A stretch of DNA of 32,962 bases, taken from Methanocorpusculum sp. GTDB lineage: Archaea; Halobacteriota; Methanomicrobia; Methanomicrobiales; Methanocorpusculaceae. A program made the translations under genes and the position numbers. This document shows positions 16,021 to 23,099 of the stretch, piece after piece (position 1 is the first letter of the stretch; every line of letters begins with the position of its first letter). The notes under the pieces were generated by a model. It was given only the letters and a program-made list of their open reading frames with translations. It was not told the DNA's origin and did not search any database. The stretch lies in the NCBI GenBank assembly GCA_029987235.1, contig DALTWF010000020.1, positions 1 through 32,962 on the forward strand, in the 5' to 3' direction.

Positions 16021-16473
16021 TTGATTGCTTCCCGGGCACGGTTTCGCTACATAAAAAAGCTGCAGAGGGCAGCGGGCTATCATTTACCGGACGGCGCTTT
16101 TCATCCGGCTATGATGGAAGCAATCTCCGGCTCGATGAACATTGATTCTCTTGACCCGGGAACAAGGGAACAGGTTCTCAATTTTTTCAGAGATTTCCTT
16201 GAGTGCAAATGCAAGGACTCACCCTTATGCGGATGTCCGGAGCGCAAGTTCGTGGTAAAGATTCTGGAACTGCGCGAACTTGGCTTAAGCCACAAGGAAA
16301 TCCACCGCCAGCTTCTGGATGAATACGGCATCGATTTGTTCCCGGCAGATATCTTAAGTTTCCTTGAAGAGTCGGTACATCTTCTTGAAGCGGTGCGCTC
16401 TGTTGCGGACCTTGCCGGGGAAAAGGAACTTGTAGAAAAAACGGATGCACATATCAAAGATATTGCGCGGTAA
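16021..16473 (+). CDS. Archaeal protein with CxC-x5-CxC motif, DUF5814-like
   Basis: A 150-residue protein starting with TTG two bases after the preceding stop. The centre holds CKCKDSPLCGC, a C-x-C-5x-C-x-C pattern that could hold a metal. It is followed by ERKFVVKILELRELGLSHKEIHRQLLDEYGIDLFPADILSFLEESVHLLEAV. That region resembles the DUF5814 segment found joined to archaeal Ski2-type helicases, as I remember it; here it stands alone without a helicase. The cysteines plus helical part suggest a nucleic-acid or protein-binding adaptor. Function is unknown. Confidence 0.7.
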   Translation: MIASRARFRYIKKLQRAAGYHLPDGAFHPAMMEAISGSMNIDSLDPGTREQVLNFFRDFLECKCKDSPLCGCPERKFVVKILELRELGLSHKEIHRQLLDEYGIDLFPADILSFLEESVHLLEAVRSVADLAGEKELVEKTDAHIKDIAR

Positions 16474-16530
16474 CCCTGCGCAAACCGTCGCCTTTTTTAC
16501 CCATAACAACATATATGTAAAAGCACCAAA

Positions 16531-16605
16531 GGGGCAGTAGGGTAGCCTGGTCCATCCTAGAGCGTTTGGGACGCTTTGACCCCAGTTCGAATCTGGGCTG
16601 CCCCA
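16531..16605 (+). tRNA. tRNA-Pro (TGG anticodon)
   Basis: A 75-base cloverleaf. The acceptor stem is GGGGCAG with CTGCCCC and discriminator A at 16605; the anticodon stem GAGCG/CGCTT (one G-U pair) holds loop TTTGGGA with anticodon TGG at 16567-16569; the T arm is CCCAG-TTCGAAT-CTGGG. CCA is not encoded and no intron is present. An AT-rich element (ACATATATGT) lies just upstream but is somewhat close for a TATA box. The start codon of endonuclease III lies only nine bases after the discriminator. Confidence 0.96.
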
Positions 16606-16614
16606 TTTCTTTTT

Positions 16615-17253
16615 ATGAATCGTAAATCCGCAGAATCCATTCTCAACGACCTCAACACCCTTTATCCGCACACCGAAGACGACATGAACTTTCTTAAGTT
16701 CAACACCCCGTTTGAAATCCTCATAATGACGATTCTTTCCGCACAGACAACAGATGTCACCGTAAACGGTCTGCGCGATGAACTATTCGGCAGATATCCT
16801 GACGCATTTGCTCTTGCAAAAGCCGATACCGGAGAAGTCGAACAGATTATACACCCGACCGGATTTTACCATGCAAAGGCGAAAAACATTATCGGCGCCG
16901 CACAGAAACTGGTCGCAGAATTTGACGGCAGCGTACCGCATACTATAGAAGAACTCATTACTCTTCCCGGCGTCGGCCGCAAAACCGCAAACATTGTCAC
17001 AAATCATGCATACCACGAATATTACGGCATTGCAGTAGATACCCATGTAGGAAGACTCTCAAGGCGTCTCGGTTTTTCGAAAAACACCGACCCGGTCAAA
17101 GTCGAACAGGATTTAATGAAACTCTTTGACAAAAAATGGTGGGCGCACATCAACTATCTTCTGATTTCACACGGAAGAACTGTCTGCACCGCAAAAAAAC
17201 CGGACTGCGCACACTGCACACTAAAGGAAAAGTGTCCGTCAAAAGAGAATTAA
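16615..17253 (+). CDS. nth: Endonuclease III
   Basis: A 212-residue DNA glycosylase/AP lyase that removes oxidised pyrimidines. The helix-hairpin-helix LPGVGRKTANIV carries the catalytic Lys123, and Asp142 sits in VDTHVGRLSRRLGF. The C terminus has the iron-sulfur loop C-6x-C-2x-C-5x-C (Cys191, 198, 201, 207). The ATG at 16615 matches the family start; the frame is open back to 16576, but that would run into the tRNA-Pro gene and is rejected. No Shine-Dalgarno is present, only a T-rich nine-base spacer after the tRNA, so the mRNA may be released by tRNA 3' processing. Confidence 0.95.
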   Translation: MNRKSAESILNDLNTLYPHTEDDMNFLKFNTPFEILIMTILSAQTTDVTVNGLRDELFGRYPDAFALAKADTGEVEQIIHPTGFYHAKAKNIIGAAQKLVAEFDGSVPHTIEELITLPGVGRKTANIVTNHAYHEYYGIAVDTHVGRLSRRLGFSKNTDPVKVEQDLMKLFDKKWWAHINYLLISHGRTVCTAKKPDCAHCTLKEKCPSKEN

Positions 17254-17281
17254 TAATCTGAGCGGACAAACAGTAAGTACC

Positions 17282-18670
17282 ATGGCAGCAACAAACCGGA
17301 TTCTTGTACTGACCGCAACTTCAATAGGGGCGCTTATCAATCCGCTGCTGTCAACTATGCTGATTCTGGCAATGCCTGCAATCGGCGACCTGTTTTCCGT
17401 TTCGGTGCGCGACCTCGGCTGGCTTTCTACTGCATTTATTCTCGCAAATGCAGTATGTCTTGTTCCGGGAGCATGGTTCGTGGACAGGTTCGGCTACAAA
17501 AAATCCTTTATCACCGGCTGTATAATCAGCGCAATATCCTGTATACTGGCAATATTTTCCCCATCATATCCCGTCCTCATTGCATCACGCATTATAACAG
17601 GTGCAGGTATTTCGCTCTGCATGATTACCTCAATCGCCATTCTGACGCGTATTTTTCCGAAAAACAAACGCGGATTTGTTATCGGCATAAATACTGCCAT
17701 GGTCTATGTGGGTTTATCCATTGGTCCTGTGCTCGGCGGATTTTTAACGGAATTTTTCGGCTGGCAGAGTCTGTTTATCTTTGTTCCGCCGGTTGTTTTA
17801 TCTGGTGCTCTCATAATGGGTCTGTTCCTCAAAGAGGAATTTACCGAGCCGGTGGAAAAATTCGACAAAGTTGGCGCCCTTCTTTATGCATTTGCCCTTG
17901 TATCGCTCATGTACGGGCTTTCTACTATCACCGACAACGGCTCGATATTCTTCGTTATCGCAGGACTTCTTCTCGGTGCGGTTTTTGTCTGGTACGAACT
18001 CAGGCAGAAGGCTCCGATTCTTCATATCAGACTCTTCTTTGAGAATAAACGCTTCGCACGCTCAAGTTATGCAGCCCTCTTGAATTATGCGGCAGCATAT
18101 TCTGTTACTTATATGGTAAGTCTGTATCTTCAGTCCGTAGGGGCTCTTTCCGCGCTGCAGGCAGGGCTTGTAATGCTTTTCATGCCGGTTGTTCAGGTAA
18201 TTACAACACCCGTTGCAGGAAAACTTGCGGACCGGATTGACCCGAAATATCTGGTAACCATTGGTATGATTTTAACCATTGCGGGTCTTATTACTCTGGC
18301 GGCTCTCGGTTTCTTCGGTACGGAGTTCATCACATATATTGCAGGGGCACAACTGCTGATGGGTCTTGGCGCATCGCTTTTTTCAGCGCCCAATACCACG
18401 GCTATTATGAGTTCGGTGCCGAAAAAAGAGTACAGCACAGCATCGGGTGTTGTTGCCGTTGTTCGTCAGGCGGGAATGCTTTTATCCATGGCAATCTGTA
18501 TGGCATCAATTTCCTTTATAGTCGGAGGGGCAGAGATGCTTGGTCCTGCAATGCATGCAGAGTTTATTTCAGCAATGCAGGCTGCTATGCTTATTTCAGC
18601 AGGTCTTGCTGTAATCGGGGTCTTCTTTTCCTGGTTCCGCGGGGCTTTGCCGGAAGAGGTTGAGGAATAA
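17282..18670 (+). CDS. MFS transporter, DHA2 (14-segment) drug-exporter type
   Basis: A 462-residue multi-pass membrane protein. It shows motif A between segments 2 and 3 (GAWFVDRFGYKK), the early DHA2-type AMPAIGDLFSVSVRDLGWLSTAFILANAV, and motif C in segment 5 (GLSIGPVLGGFLTEFFGW), typical of proton-driven exporters of the EmrB/QacA kind. The substrate is unknown. The gene starts 28 bases after nth on the same strand with no obvious promoter, so it may be read from the tRNA-Pro/nth transcript. The array of small hairpins follows 22 bases after the stop. Confidence 0.9.
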   Translation: MAATNRILVLTATSIGALINPLLSTMLILAMPAIGDLFSVSVRDLGWLSTAFILANAVCLVPGAWFVDRFGYKKSFITGCIISAISCILAIFSPSYPVLIASRIITGAGISLCMITSIAILTRIFPKNKRGFVIGINTAMVYVGLSIGPVLGGFLTEFFGWQSLFIFVPPVVLSGALIMGLFLKEEFTEPVEKFDKVGALLYAFALVSLMYGLSTITDNGSIFFVIAGLLLGAVFVWYELRQKAPILHIRLFFENKRFARSSYAALLNYAAAYSVTYMVSLYLQSVGALSALQAGLVMLFMPVVQVITTPVAGKLADRIDPKYLVTIGMILTIAGLITLAALGFFGTEFITYIAGAQLLMGLGASLFSAPNTTAIMSSVPKKEYSTASGVVAVVRQAGMLLSMAICMASISFIVGGAEMLGPAMHAEFISAMQAAMLISAGLAVIGVFFSWFRGALPEEVEE

Positions 18671-18691
18671 AAAATACTTTCTGAGCGAACA

Positions 18692-18781
18692 CAAAAAGTC
18701 GAATGACTTTTTGCGAGTTGTACACAAAAAGTCGAACGACTTTTTGTAATAACACTACAAAAAATCGAATGACTTTATGTA
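18692..18781. repeat. Three tandem hairpin repeats, 33-base period
   Basis: Three copies of a small palindrome lie at 18692-18713 (CAAAAAGTCGAATGACTTTT plus TG), 18725-18746 and 18758-18779. Their starts are exactly 33 bases apart. Arms are AAAAAGTC and GACTTTTT around a GAAT or GAAC loop; the third copy has two arm changes. The unit between palindromes is variable. The array lies between an exporter gene and an ATPase gene on the same strand. It could act as terminator, as regulatory site for the ATPase gene, or be a small repeat family; its core is shared with the hairpins at 12315-12424. Confidence 0.85.
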
Positions 18782-18808
18782 TCAGCACATCCAATACTAC
18801 TTATCAAA

Positions 18809-20107
18809 ATGTATCGTAAAGCAATAGAAATACTTCGGTCATGGAAAAAAAGTCCGGTCCGCAAACCGCTTGTAATCGAAGGCGCACGTCAGGTTGGAAA
18901 AACCTGGCTTATGAAAGAATTCGGCAGAACCGACTATAAACAGATGGTTTATGTCAACTGCGATAAAAACGATACAGTACGCAATATTTTTTCAGAAGAC
19001 CTCACACCGGACCGCCTCATTTCCCGCCTTGAAATCTTTCACGGGGAAAAAATCGAACCGGATACAACCCTCATCATCTTTGATGAAATTCAGGAGATAC
19101 CCCGCGCTTTATCCTCTCTCAAATATTTCGCTGAAGAAGCACCCAAATACCATATAATCTGCGCCGGGTCGCTTTTGGGTATTGCTCTTCATCAGGGAAC
19201 TTCGTTTCCTGTAGGTAAAGTAGACATTCTGAATCTCTATCCTCTTACCTTTACCGAATTTCTGTTTGCTCTCGGAGAATGCGGTCTTGCAAAAGAACTT
19301 GACAATCTCGAAGAAACCGCAGTGTTTCACGAAAAATACGTTAATCTGCTGAAACAATACTATTTCACCGGAGGAATGCCGGAAGTGGTCCGGTCTTTTG
19401 CAAAAGACGGTGATTATGCAGAAGTTCGCCGGCTTCAGACAAATATTCTGTCCGCATATGAACAGGATTTTTCAAAACATGCCCCCGCGTCCCTTGTCCC
19501 GAGAATCAGGCAGGTCTGGGAATCTGTTCCCGCACAGTTTGCGAAAGAAAATAAAAAATTCAAATACGGCATAATTAAACAGGGAGCACGGGCAAAAGAT
19601 TTCGAATCGGCCCTTCTCTGGCTGAAAGACTGCGGACTGATTTATCAGGTGTATAAAATTTCAACACCGCGCTTCCCCTTAAAAGCCTATCAGGAGATGC
19701 AGAACTTCAAACTCTTCGTTCATGACACAGGTCTCTTATGCGCCCTTGCCGAACTTTCGCCGGAACTGATTCTTGAAGAAAACGCACTGTTTACCGAATT
19801 TAAAGGCGCATTGTGCGAGCAGTATGTCTGCTCTGAACTTATCGCAGAAGGATTTTCCCCGTATTACTGGACAAATGATAAAGCAACCGCCGAAATTGAT
19901 TTCCTCATCGCCTGCGGCAGTAAAATCATTCCGGTTGAAGTAAAAGCAGGAATCAATCTGCAGGCAAAAAGCCTGAAAGTTTACCGGGAAAAATACTCGC
20001 CGGAAAAATCCATTCGTATGTCTCTTGCAAAATATAAAGACGAGGGCCTGGTATGCAATCTTCCGCTGTATGCGGCGGAAAAACTTACTGCTGCAGTAAC
20101 AAAATAA
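18809..20107 (+). CDS. AAA (AAA_14) ATPase with C-terminal DUF4143 domain
   Basis: A 432-residue ATPase of a widespread, poorly understood family. Walker A is GARQVGKT (25-32), Walker B LIIFDEIQE, followed by the sensor-like CAGSLLG. The C-terminal DUF4143 part has the winged-helix stretch KYGIIKQGARAKDFESALLWLKDCGLI and a nuclease-like core with AEIDFLIACGSKIIPVEVKAG, where Glu-Ile-Asp and Glu-Val-Lys fit a PD-(D/E)xK fold. Members are common in archaea and are often multicopy; a DNA-linked role is assumed but not shown. The gene is alone, preceded by the hairpin array and followed after two bases by a converging gene. Confidence 0.88.
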   Translation: MYRKAIEILRSWKKSPVRKPLVIEGARQVGKTWLMKEFGRTDYKQMVYVNCDKNDTVRNIFSEDLTPDRLISRLEIFHGEKIEPDTTLIIFDEIQEIPRALSSLKYFAEEAPKYHIICAGSLLGIALHQGTSFPVGKVDILNLYPLTFTEFLFALGECGLAKELDNLEETAVFHEKYVNLLKQYYFTGGMPEVVRSFAKDGDYAEVRRLQTNILSAYEQDFSKHAPASLVPRIRQVWESVPAQFAKENKKFKYGIIKQGARAKDFESALLWLKDCGLIYQVYKISTPRFPLKAYQEMQNFKLFVHDTGLLCALAELSPELILEENALFTEFKGALCEQYVCSELIAEGFSPYYWTNDKATAEIDFLIACGSKIIPVEVKAGINLQAKSLKVYREKYSPEKSIRMSLAKYKDEGLVCNLPLYAAEKLTAAVTK

Positions 20108-20109
20108 AA

Positions 20110-20385
20110 TTATCCGCCGGAAACCGGTGGATAAAGCACTATTTCATCGCCGTCTGAAAGCGCAATCTCTTTTGCATCTTCGGCATCAATTCTTTCGCGG
20201 TTGTACATCAGAATGATGTGGGGCTTTAACCCTCCGGCATCAAAAAGCTCCCCGCATTTGCCTGAAGCGTTTGCAAATGCCTCGATGCATGAATAAACGG
20301 TCGCGCCTGCTGCAACGGAAAAGGTATTTTCAGCGCCGAATATCTCTTTGAGAGAGGCAAATGCACGAATGGTAACTTCAGGCAT
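20110..20385 (-). CDS. MoaD/ThiS-family ubiquitin-like protein (possible SAMP)
   Basis: A 91-residue protein with the beta-grasp pattern of MoaD: TIRAFASLKEIFG at the start, ALSDGDEIVLYPPVSGG at the end. The C-terminal Gly-Gly is the site that carries sulfur (molybdopterin or tRNA thiolation) or forms bonds to lysines in archaeal SAMPs. The start overlaps the end of the SlyD gene by eight bases, so it is the third gene of a minus-strand operon with two peptidyl-prolyl isomerases. No moaE or E1-like gene is in the window, so sulfur carrier and protein modifier remain equally possible. Confidence 0.88.
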   Translation of the reverse strand: MPEVTIRAFASLKEIFGAENTFSVAAGATVYSCIEAFANASGKCGELFDAGGLKPHIILMYNRERIDAEDAKEIALSDGDEIVLYPPVSGG

Positions 20386-20809
20386 CGCTTATCTCAACAA
20401 CCGTGATGGTAAAGACCAGGTCTTTTCCTGCCATCTCGTGATTTCCGTCAATCTGCACGATTTCATCATTGATTTTCGTGATTACAACCGGAACCTGAAC
20501 TCCGTCACCAAGTGTAATCATCAGTTTGTCGCCTTCGTTTGCGGTGAAATCGGACGGGAACTCCTTTCTTGGAATATCTGCTACGAAATCATCACTGCGT
20601 TCTCCGTATGCGTCTTTTGCCGGGATGGTGACTTTTTTGGTTTCGTTTAACTCCATGCCTAAAACTGCTGCATCAAAACCCGGAACAACCATGCCTGAAC
20701 CAACCTTGAATGATAAGGGTTCGCGTCCTTCGGATGAGTCAAAAACCTCGCCGTTCGTAAATTCGCCCGTGTAATGGACTTTAATAGTATTGCCGTTTGC
20801 AACAGTCAT
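20378..20809 (-). CDS. SlyD-like FKBP peptidyl-prolyl isomerase (cytosolic)
   Basis: A 143-residue FKBP of the short archaeal/SlyD type. The prolyl isomerase half has VHYTGEFTNGEVFDSSEGREPLSFKVGSGMVVPGFDAAVLGM, then comes the insert-in-flap chaperone domain (about 85-125) and the closing strand GNHEMAGKDLVFTITVVE. It lacks the histidine-rich metal tail of bacterial SlyD. It helps folding by turning proline bonds and binding unfolded chains. There is no signal peptide, unlike its upstream neighbour, which ends two bases before this start. The two are a cytosolic and an exported version of the same fold in one operon. Confidence 0.92.
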   Translation of the reverse strand: MTVANGNTIKVHYTGEFTNGEVFDSSEGREPLSFKVGSGMVVPGFDAAVLGMELNETKKVTIPAKDAYGERSDDFVADIPRKEFPSDFTANEGDKLMITLGDGVQVPVVITKINDEIVQIDGNHEMAGKDLVFTITVVEISDA

Positions 20810-20811
20810 GA

Positions 20812-21384
20812 TTATGCCTTCTTGTCTATGCTTAACAGTGTTATTTCAAACGTCAGTGTTTCGCCTGCATGGCGCTGGTTTACCGAGTAAGTAATTGCAT
20901 CATTTGCACGGTCAATGGTTAAAATCTGCGCACTCATCGGCATAACAGAACTTCCCGCCTGAATCATGATATCAAATATATCACCGGTTTTTGCCTCGCG
21001 TCCGAGATATTGTTCCACATCTTTCAGGGCAAGATCGCTTTTAACGATATCGGTTGTACGCTCTCCGTATCCTTCCGAGGGAGGTACGACAATCGTTTTG
21101 GTCTCACCGACTTTCATGCCTTTTACCCCGTTATTGAAACCTGCAATCATAGTACCTGCATCAATAGTAAACTGAAGCGGCTCTTTGCCGACACTGGTCT
21201 CGGTGTAGCCCGAATCAGTCGTTAACGTATAGTCTACTGATACCGTATCTCCCGATTGTGCAGTACCGGTACTGCTGACCGGCGTCAATACCACCGGCTG
21301 ACTTCCTGAATCCGAAACACAGCCGGCTCCTGCAACGGCTGCAAGTACTGCAAAAACAATAAAAAGTACTGCTGATTTTTTCAT
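20812..21384 (-). CDS. Exported FKBP-type peptidyl-prolyl isomerase lipoprotein
   Basis: A 190-residue protein with a lipoprotein signal (MKKSAVLFIVFAVLAAVAG then AGC), a Ser/Thr/Pro linker to about 42, and a SlyD-like FKBP domain: VSVDYTLTTDSGYTETSVGKEPLQFTI, MIAGFNNGVKGMKVGETKTIVVPPSEGYGE, an insert-in-flap domain, and RHAGETLTFEITLLSI. It probably assists folding of proteins outside the membrane. It is the first gene of the operon that includes the cytosolic SlyD and the MoaD-like protein, and it diverges from the branched-chain aminotransferase gene. Confidence 0.92.
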   Translation of the reverse strand: MKKSAVLFIVFAVLAAVAGAGCVSDSGSQPVVLTPVSSTGTAQSGDTVSVDYTLTTDSGYTETSVGKEPLQFTIDAGTMIAGFNNGVKGMKVGETKTIVVPPSEGYGERTTDIVKSDLALKDVEQYLGREAKTGDIFDIMIQAGSSVMPMSAQILTIDRANDAITYSVNQRHAGETLTFEITLLSIDKKA

Positions 21385-21413
21385 ACCTATATGTAGGGCT
21401 TACGACCCTATAA

Positions 21414-21437
21414 GGTTTCACTAATAAACCCGAAACC
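21414..21437. promoter_or_regulatory. Inverted repeat in divergent promoter region (possible operator)
   Basis: GGTTTC (21414-21419) and GAAACC (21432-21437) are separated by 12 bases in the 82-base gap between two divergent genes. The position, between the likely promoters of ilvE and the FKBP operon, suits a dimeric regulator. The repeat is short and may be chance. Confidence 0.3.
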
Positions 21438-21466
21438 CTATTACAGAGTAAGACTAATACTAATTT

Positions 21467-22330
21467 ATGTTAGTTTACGTCAACGGCAAATACGTACCCG
21501 AAGAGGAAGCAACTGTATCGGTGTTTGACCACGGATTCCTTTACGGTGACGGTGTCTTTGAAGGAATCAGAGCATATAACGGACGTGTGTTCAGACTGAA
21601 AGAACACGTTGACCGCATGTTTGATTCCGCAAAGGCAATCGACCTTAAACCCGGAATCACCAAAGAAGAACTCTGTGAAATCATCAAAGAGGTTTTGCGC
21701 AAGAACAACCTCAAAGACGCATATATCCGCCCGATTTTCTCCCGCGGATTCGGCGGCATGGGTTTAGACCCGACCAAGTGCCCCAAGCCGACCATTGTAG
21801 TTGCAGCATCCCCCTGGGGAGCAATGTACGGCGACCTTTACGAGACCGGAATGACTGCGGTTACCGTCTGTGTCCGCAGAAACACCCCTGATTCCCTTCC
21901 GCCAAACATCAAATCCCTCAACTACTTAAACAACATCCTTGGAAAGATTGAGGCAAACTACAAGGGCGGCTCTGAAGCAATCTTCCTTGACCGCACCGGA
22001 AAACTTGCAGAAGGTTCCGGCGACAACATATACCTTATCAAAAACGGCGTTTTATACACACCACCGACCATCAACAACCTCAAGGGAATTACCCGTATGG
22101 TTTTGCTTGAACTCTGTGCAAAACTCGGTATCAAGGCAGAAGTCTGTGAACTCGGTCTCTTCGACCTCTACACCGCAGATGAAGTTATTGTTTCCGGAAC
22201 CGCAGCAGAACTGTGCGCAATTGTGAAAATCGACGGCAGAGATATCGGAACAGGAAAGCCGGGGGCAGTCTACAAGCAGCTGCTTAAGGCATACCAGGAA
22301 GAAACCCGCTCAACCGGTGACGCCTACTAA
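21467..22330 (+). CDS. ilvE: Branched-chain amino acid aminotransferase
   Basis: A 287-residue fold-type IV PLP enzyme that makes the last step in valine, leucine and isoleucine synthesis. Signatures: FDHGFLYGDGVFEGIRAYNGRVFRLKEH, the PLP lysine Lys149 in NIKSLNYLNNILGKIEA, EAIFLDRTGKLAEGSGDNIY, and GITRMVLLELCAKLGI. The TADEVIVSGTAAELCAI stretch near the C terminus is the usual phosphate-side loop. The start is the first ATG after the promoter region and matches the family. It stands alone and is followed by tRNA-Glu with its own promoter. Confidence 0.95.
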   Translation: MLVYVNGKYVPEEEATVSVFDHGFLYGDGVFEGIRAYNGRVFRLKEHVDRMFDSAKAIDLKPGITKEELCEIIKEVLRKNNLKDAYIRPIFSRGFGGMGLDPTKCPKPTIVVAASPWGAMYGDLYETGMTAVTVCVRRNTPDSLPPNIKSLNYLNNILGKIEANYKGGSEAIFLDRTGKLAEGSGDNIYLIKNGVLYTPPTINNLKGITRMVLLELCAKLGIKAEVCELGLFDLYTADEVIVSGTAAELCAIVKIDGRDIGTGKPGAVYKQLLKAYQEETRSTGDAY

Positions 22331-22372
22331 ACCGGGCGTCAAACCAATACATTTTTATTTACCAAGTGACAA

Positions 22373-22380
22373 TGTATATA
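22373..22380 (+). promoter_or_regulatory. TATA box for tRNA-Glu
   Basis: TGTATATA is centred 28 bases before the first base of the tRNA at 22405, the classic spacing for an archaeal tRNA promoter. Confidence 0.65.
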
Positions 22381-22404
22381 GGCAACTCTTAAGTTGTTAC
22401 AATT

Positions 22405-22477
22405 GCTGATATAGTGTAGTGGCCAATCATGCCGGCCTTTCACGCCGGCGACTCGGATTCGAATTCCGGTATCAGCA
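22405..22477 (+). tRNA. tRNA-Glu (TTC anticodon)
   Basis: A 73-base cloverleaf. The acceptor stem GCTGATA pairs with TATCAGC, with discriminator A at 22477. The anticodon stem is CCGGC/GCCGG around CTTTCAC, giving TTC at 22439-22441. The T loop is TTCGAAT. There is no encoded CCA and no intron. A protein start codon follows after ten bases. Confidence 0.96.
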
Positions 22478-22487
22478 CTCCATTTTT

Positions 22488-23099
22488 ATGTTGTTAGATA
22501 CGTTTCTTACAGAATCGGAATATATCGACTTCACCCATCCCGCAGTCGAAGCCAAAGCGGACGAACTTTTTTCAGGACTTGATGAGCTTGAAAAAATCCG
22601 CACTGCATATTATTTCGTGCGTGATGAAATCCCGCATACTCTGGATATTTTCGGTCATATCTTTCCGGCAAAAGCATCCGGTGTTCTTGCAGCAGAAACC
22701 GGAATATGTCATGCAAAGGCAAATCTTTTAGCCGCCCTTCTCCGGCATGAAAAAATCCCCTGCGGTTTCTGCTTTGAAAAAATCACGCTCGCAGAAGACG
22801 ACCGGCTCGGACACTGTATTCATGGTTATAACGCGGTGTTTTACGACGGCAAATGGATGTTCCTTGATGCACGCGGAAACAAACCGGGCGTATATGCAGA
22901 ATTTTCGACTGATGCGCCGTCTCTTGCCTATCCTCCGCGGGAAAAGTACGGCGAATATATCATTGACGGAATTTTCGCCTTCCCCGAACCGCAGGTTATG
23001 AAACTGCTTAACCGGACAAAATCCATAGCTGATTTGATGAAGCATTTTCCGGACACCGTTTCAATCGAGCCGGAAATAAAAAAAGTTATACCCTTCTGA
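22488..23099 (+). CDS. Transglutaminase-like superfamily protein
   Basis: A 203-residue protein with the papain-like transglutaminase core: Cys74 in ETGICHAKANLLAALLRHEKIPCGFCF, His112 in CIHGYNAVFYDGKW, Asp127 in FLDARGNK. These fit the Cys-His-Asp triad of the family, whose microbial members are often proteases or of unknown role. There is no signal peptide, so it is probably cytosolic. The ATG at 22488 is taken because the longer frame (from 22419) would cover the tRNA. The ten-base gap to the tRNA has no ribosome site. Its 3' end overlaps the converging gene by 14 bases. Confidence 0.85.
   Translation: MLLDTFLTESEYIDFTHPAVEAKADELFSGLDELEKIRTAYYFVRDEIPHTLDIFGHIFPAKASGVLAAETGICHAKANLLAALLRHEKIPCGFCFEKITLAEDDRLGHCIHGYNAVFYDGKWMFLDARGNKPGVYAEFSTDAPSLAYPPREKYGEYIIDGIFAFPEPQVMKLLNRTKSIADLMKHFPDTVSIEPEIKKVIPF

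Noticed and set aside
16576..16614. Longer start for endonuclease III
   Set aside because: It would make the protein overlap the tRNA-Pro gene and adds residues not seen in the family.
18692..18781. Possible CRISPR array
   Set aside because: Regular 33-base spacing suggested it, but the units are palindromes separated by only about 10 bases, too short for spacers, with three copies and no cas genes nearby.
18591..18794. Minus-strand frame of 67 codons with a repeated QKVIRLFV-like peptide
   Set aside because: The repeat arises only because the frame crosses the three palindromes at 18692-18781. The rest lies antisense to the exporter gene, with no promoter or ribosome site.
22419..22487. 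Longer start for the transglutaminase-like protein
   Set aside because: The extra 23 codons are the tRNA-Glu gene itself read as protein.
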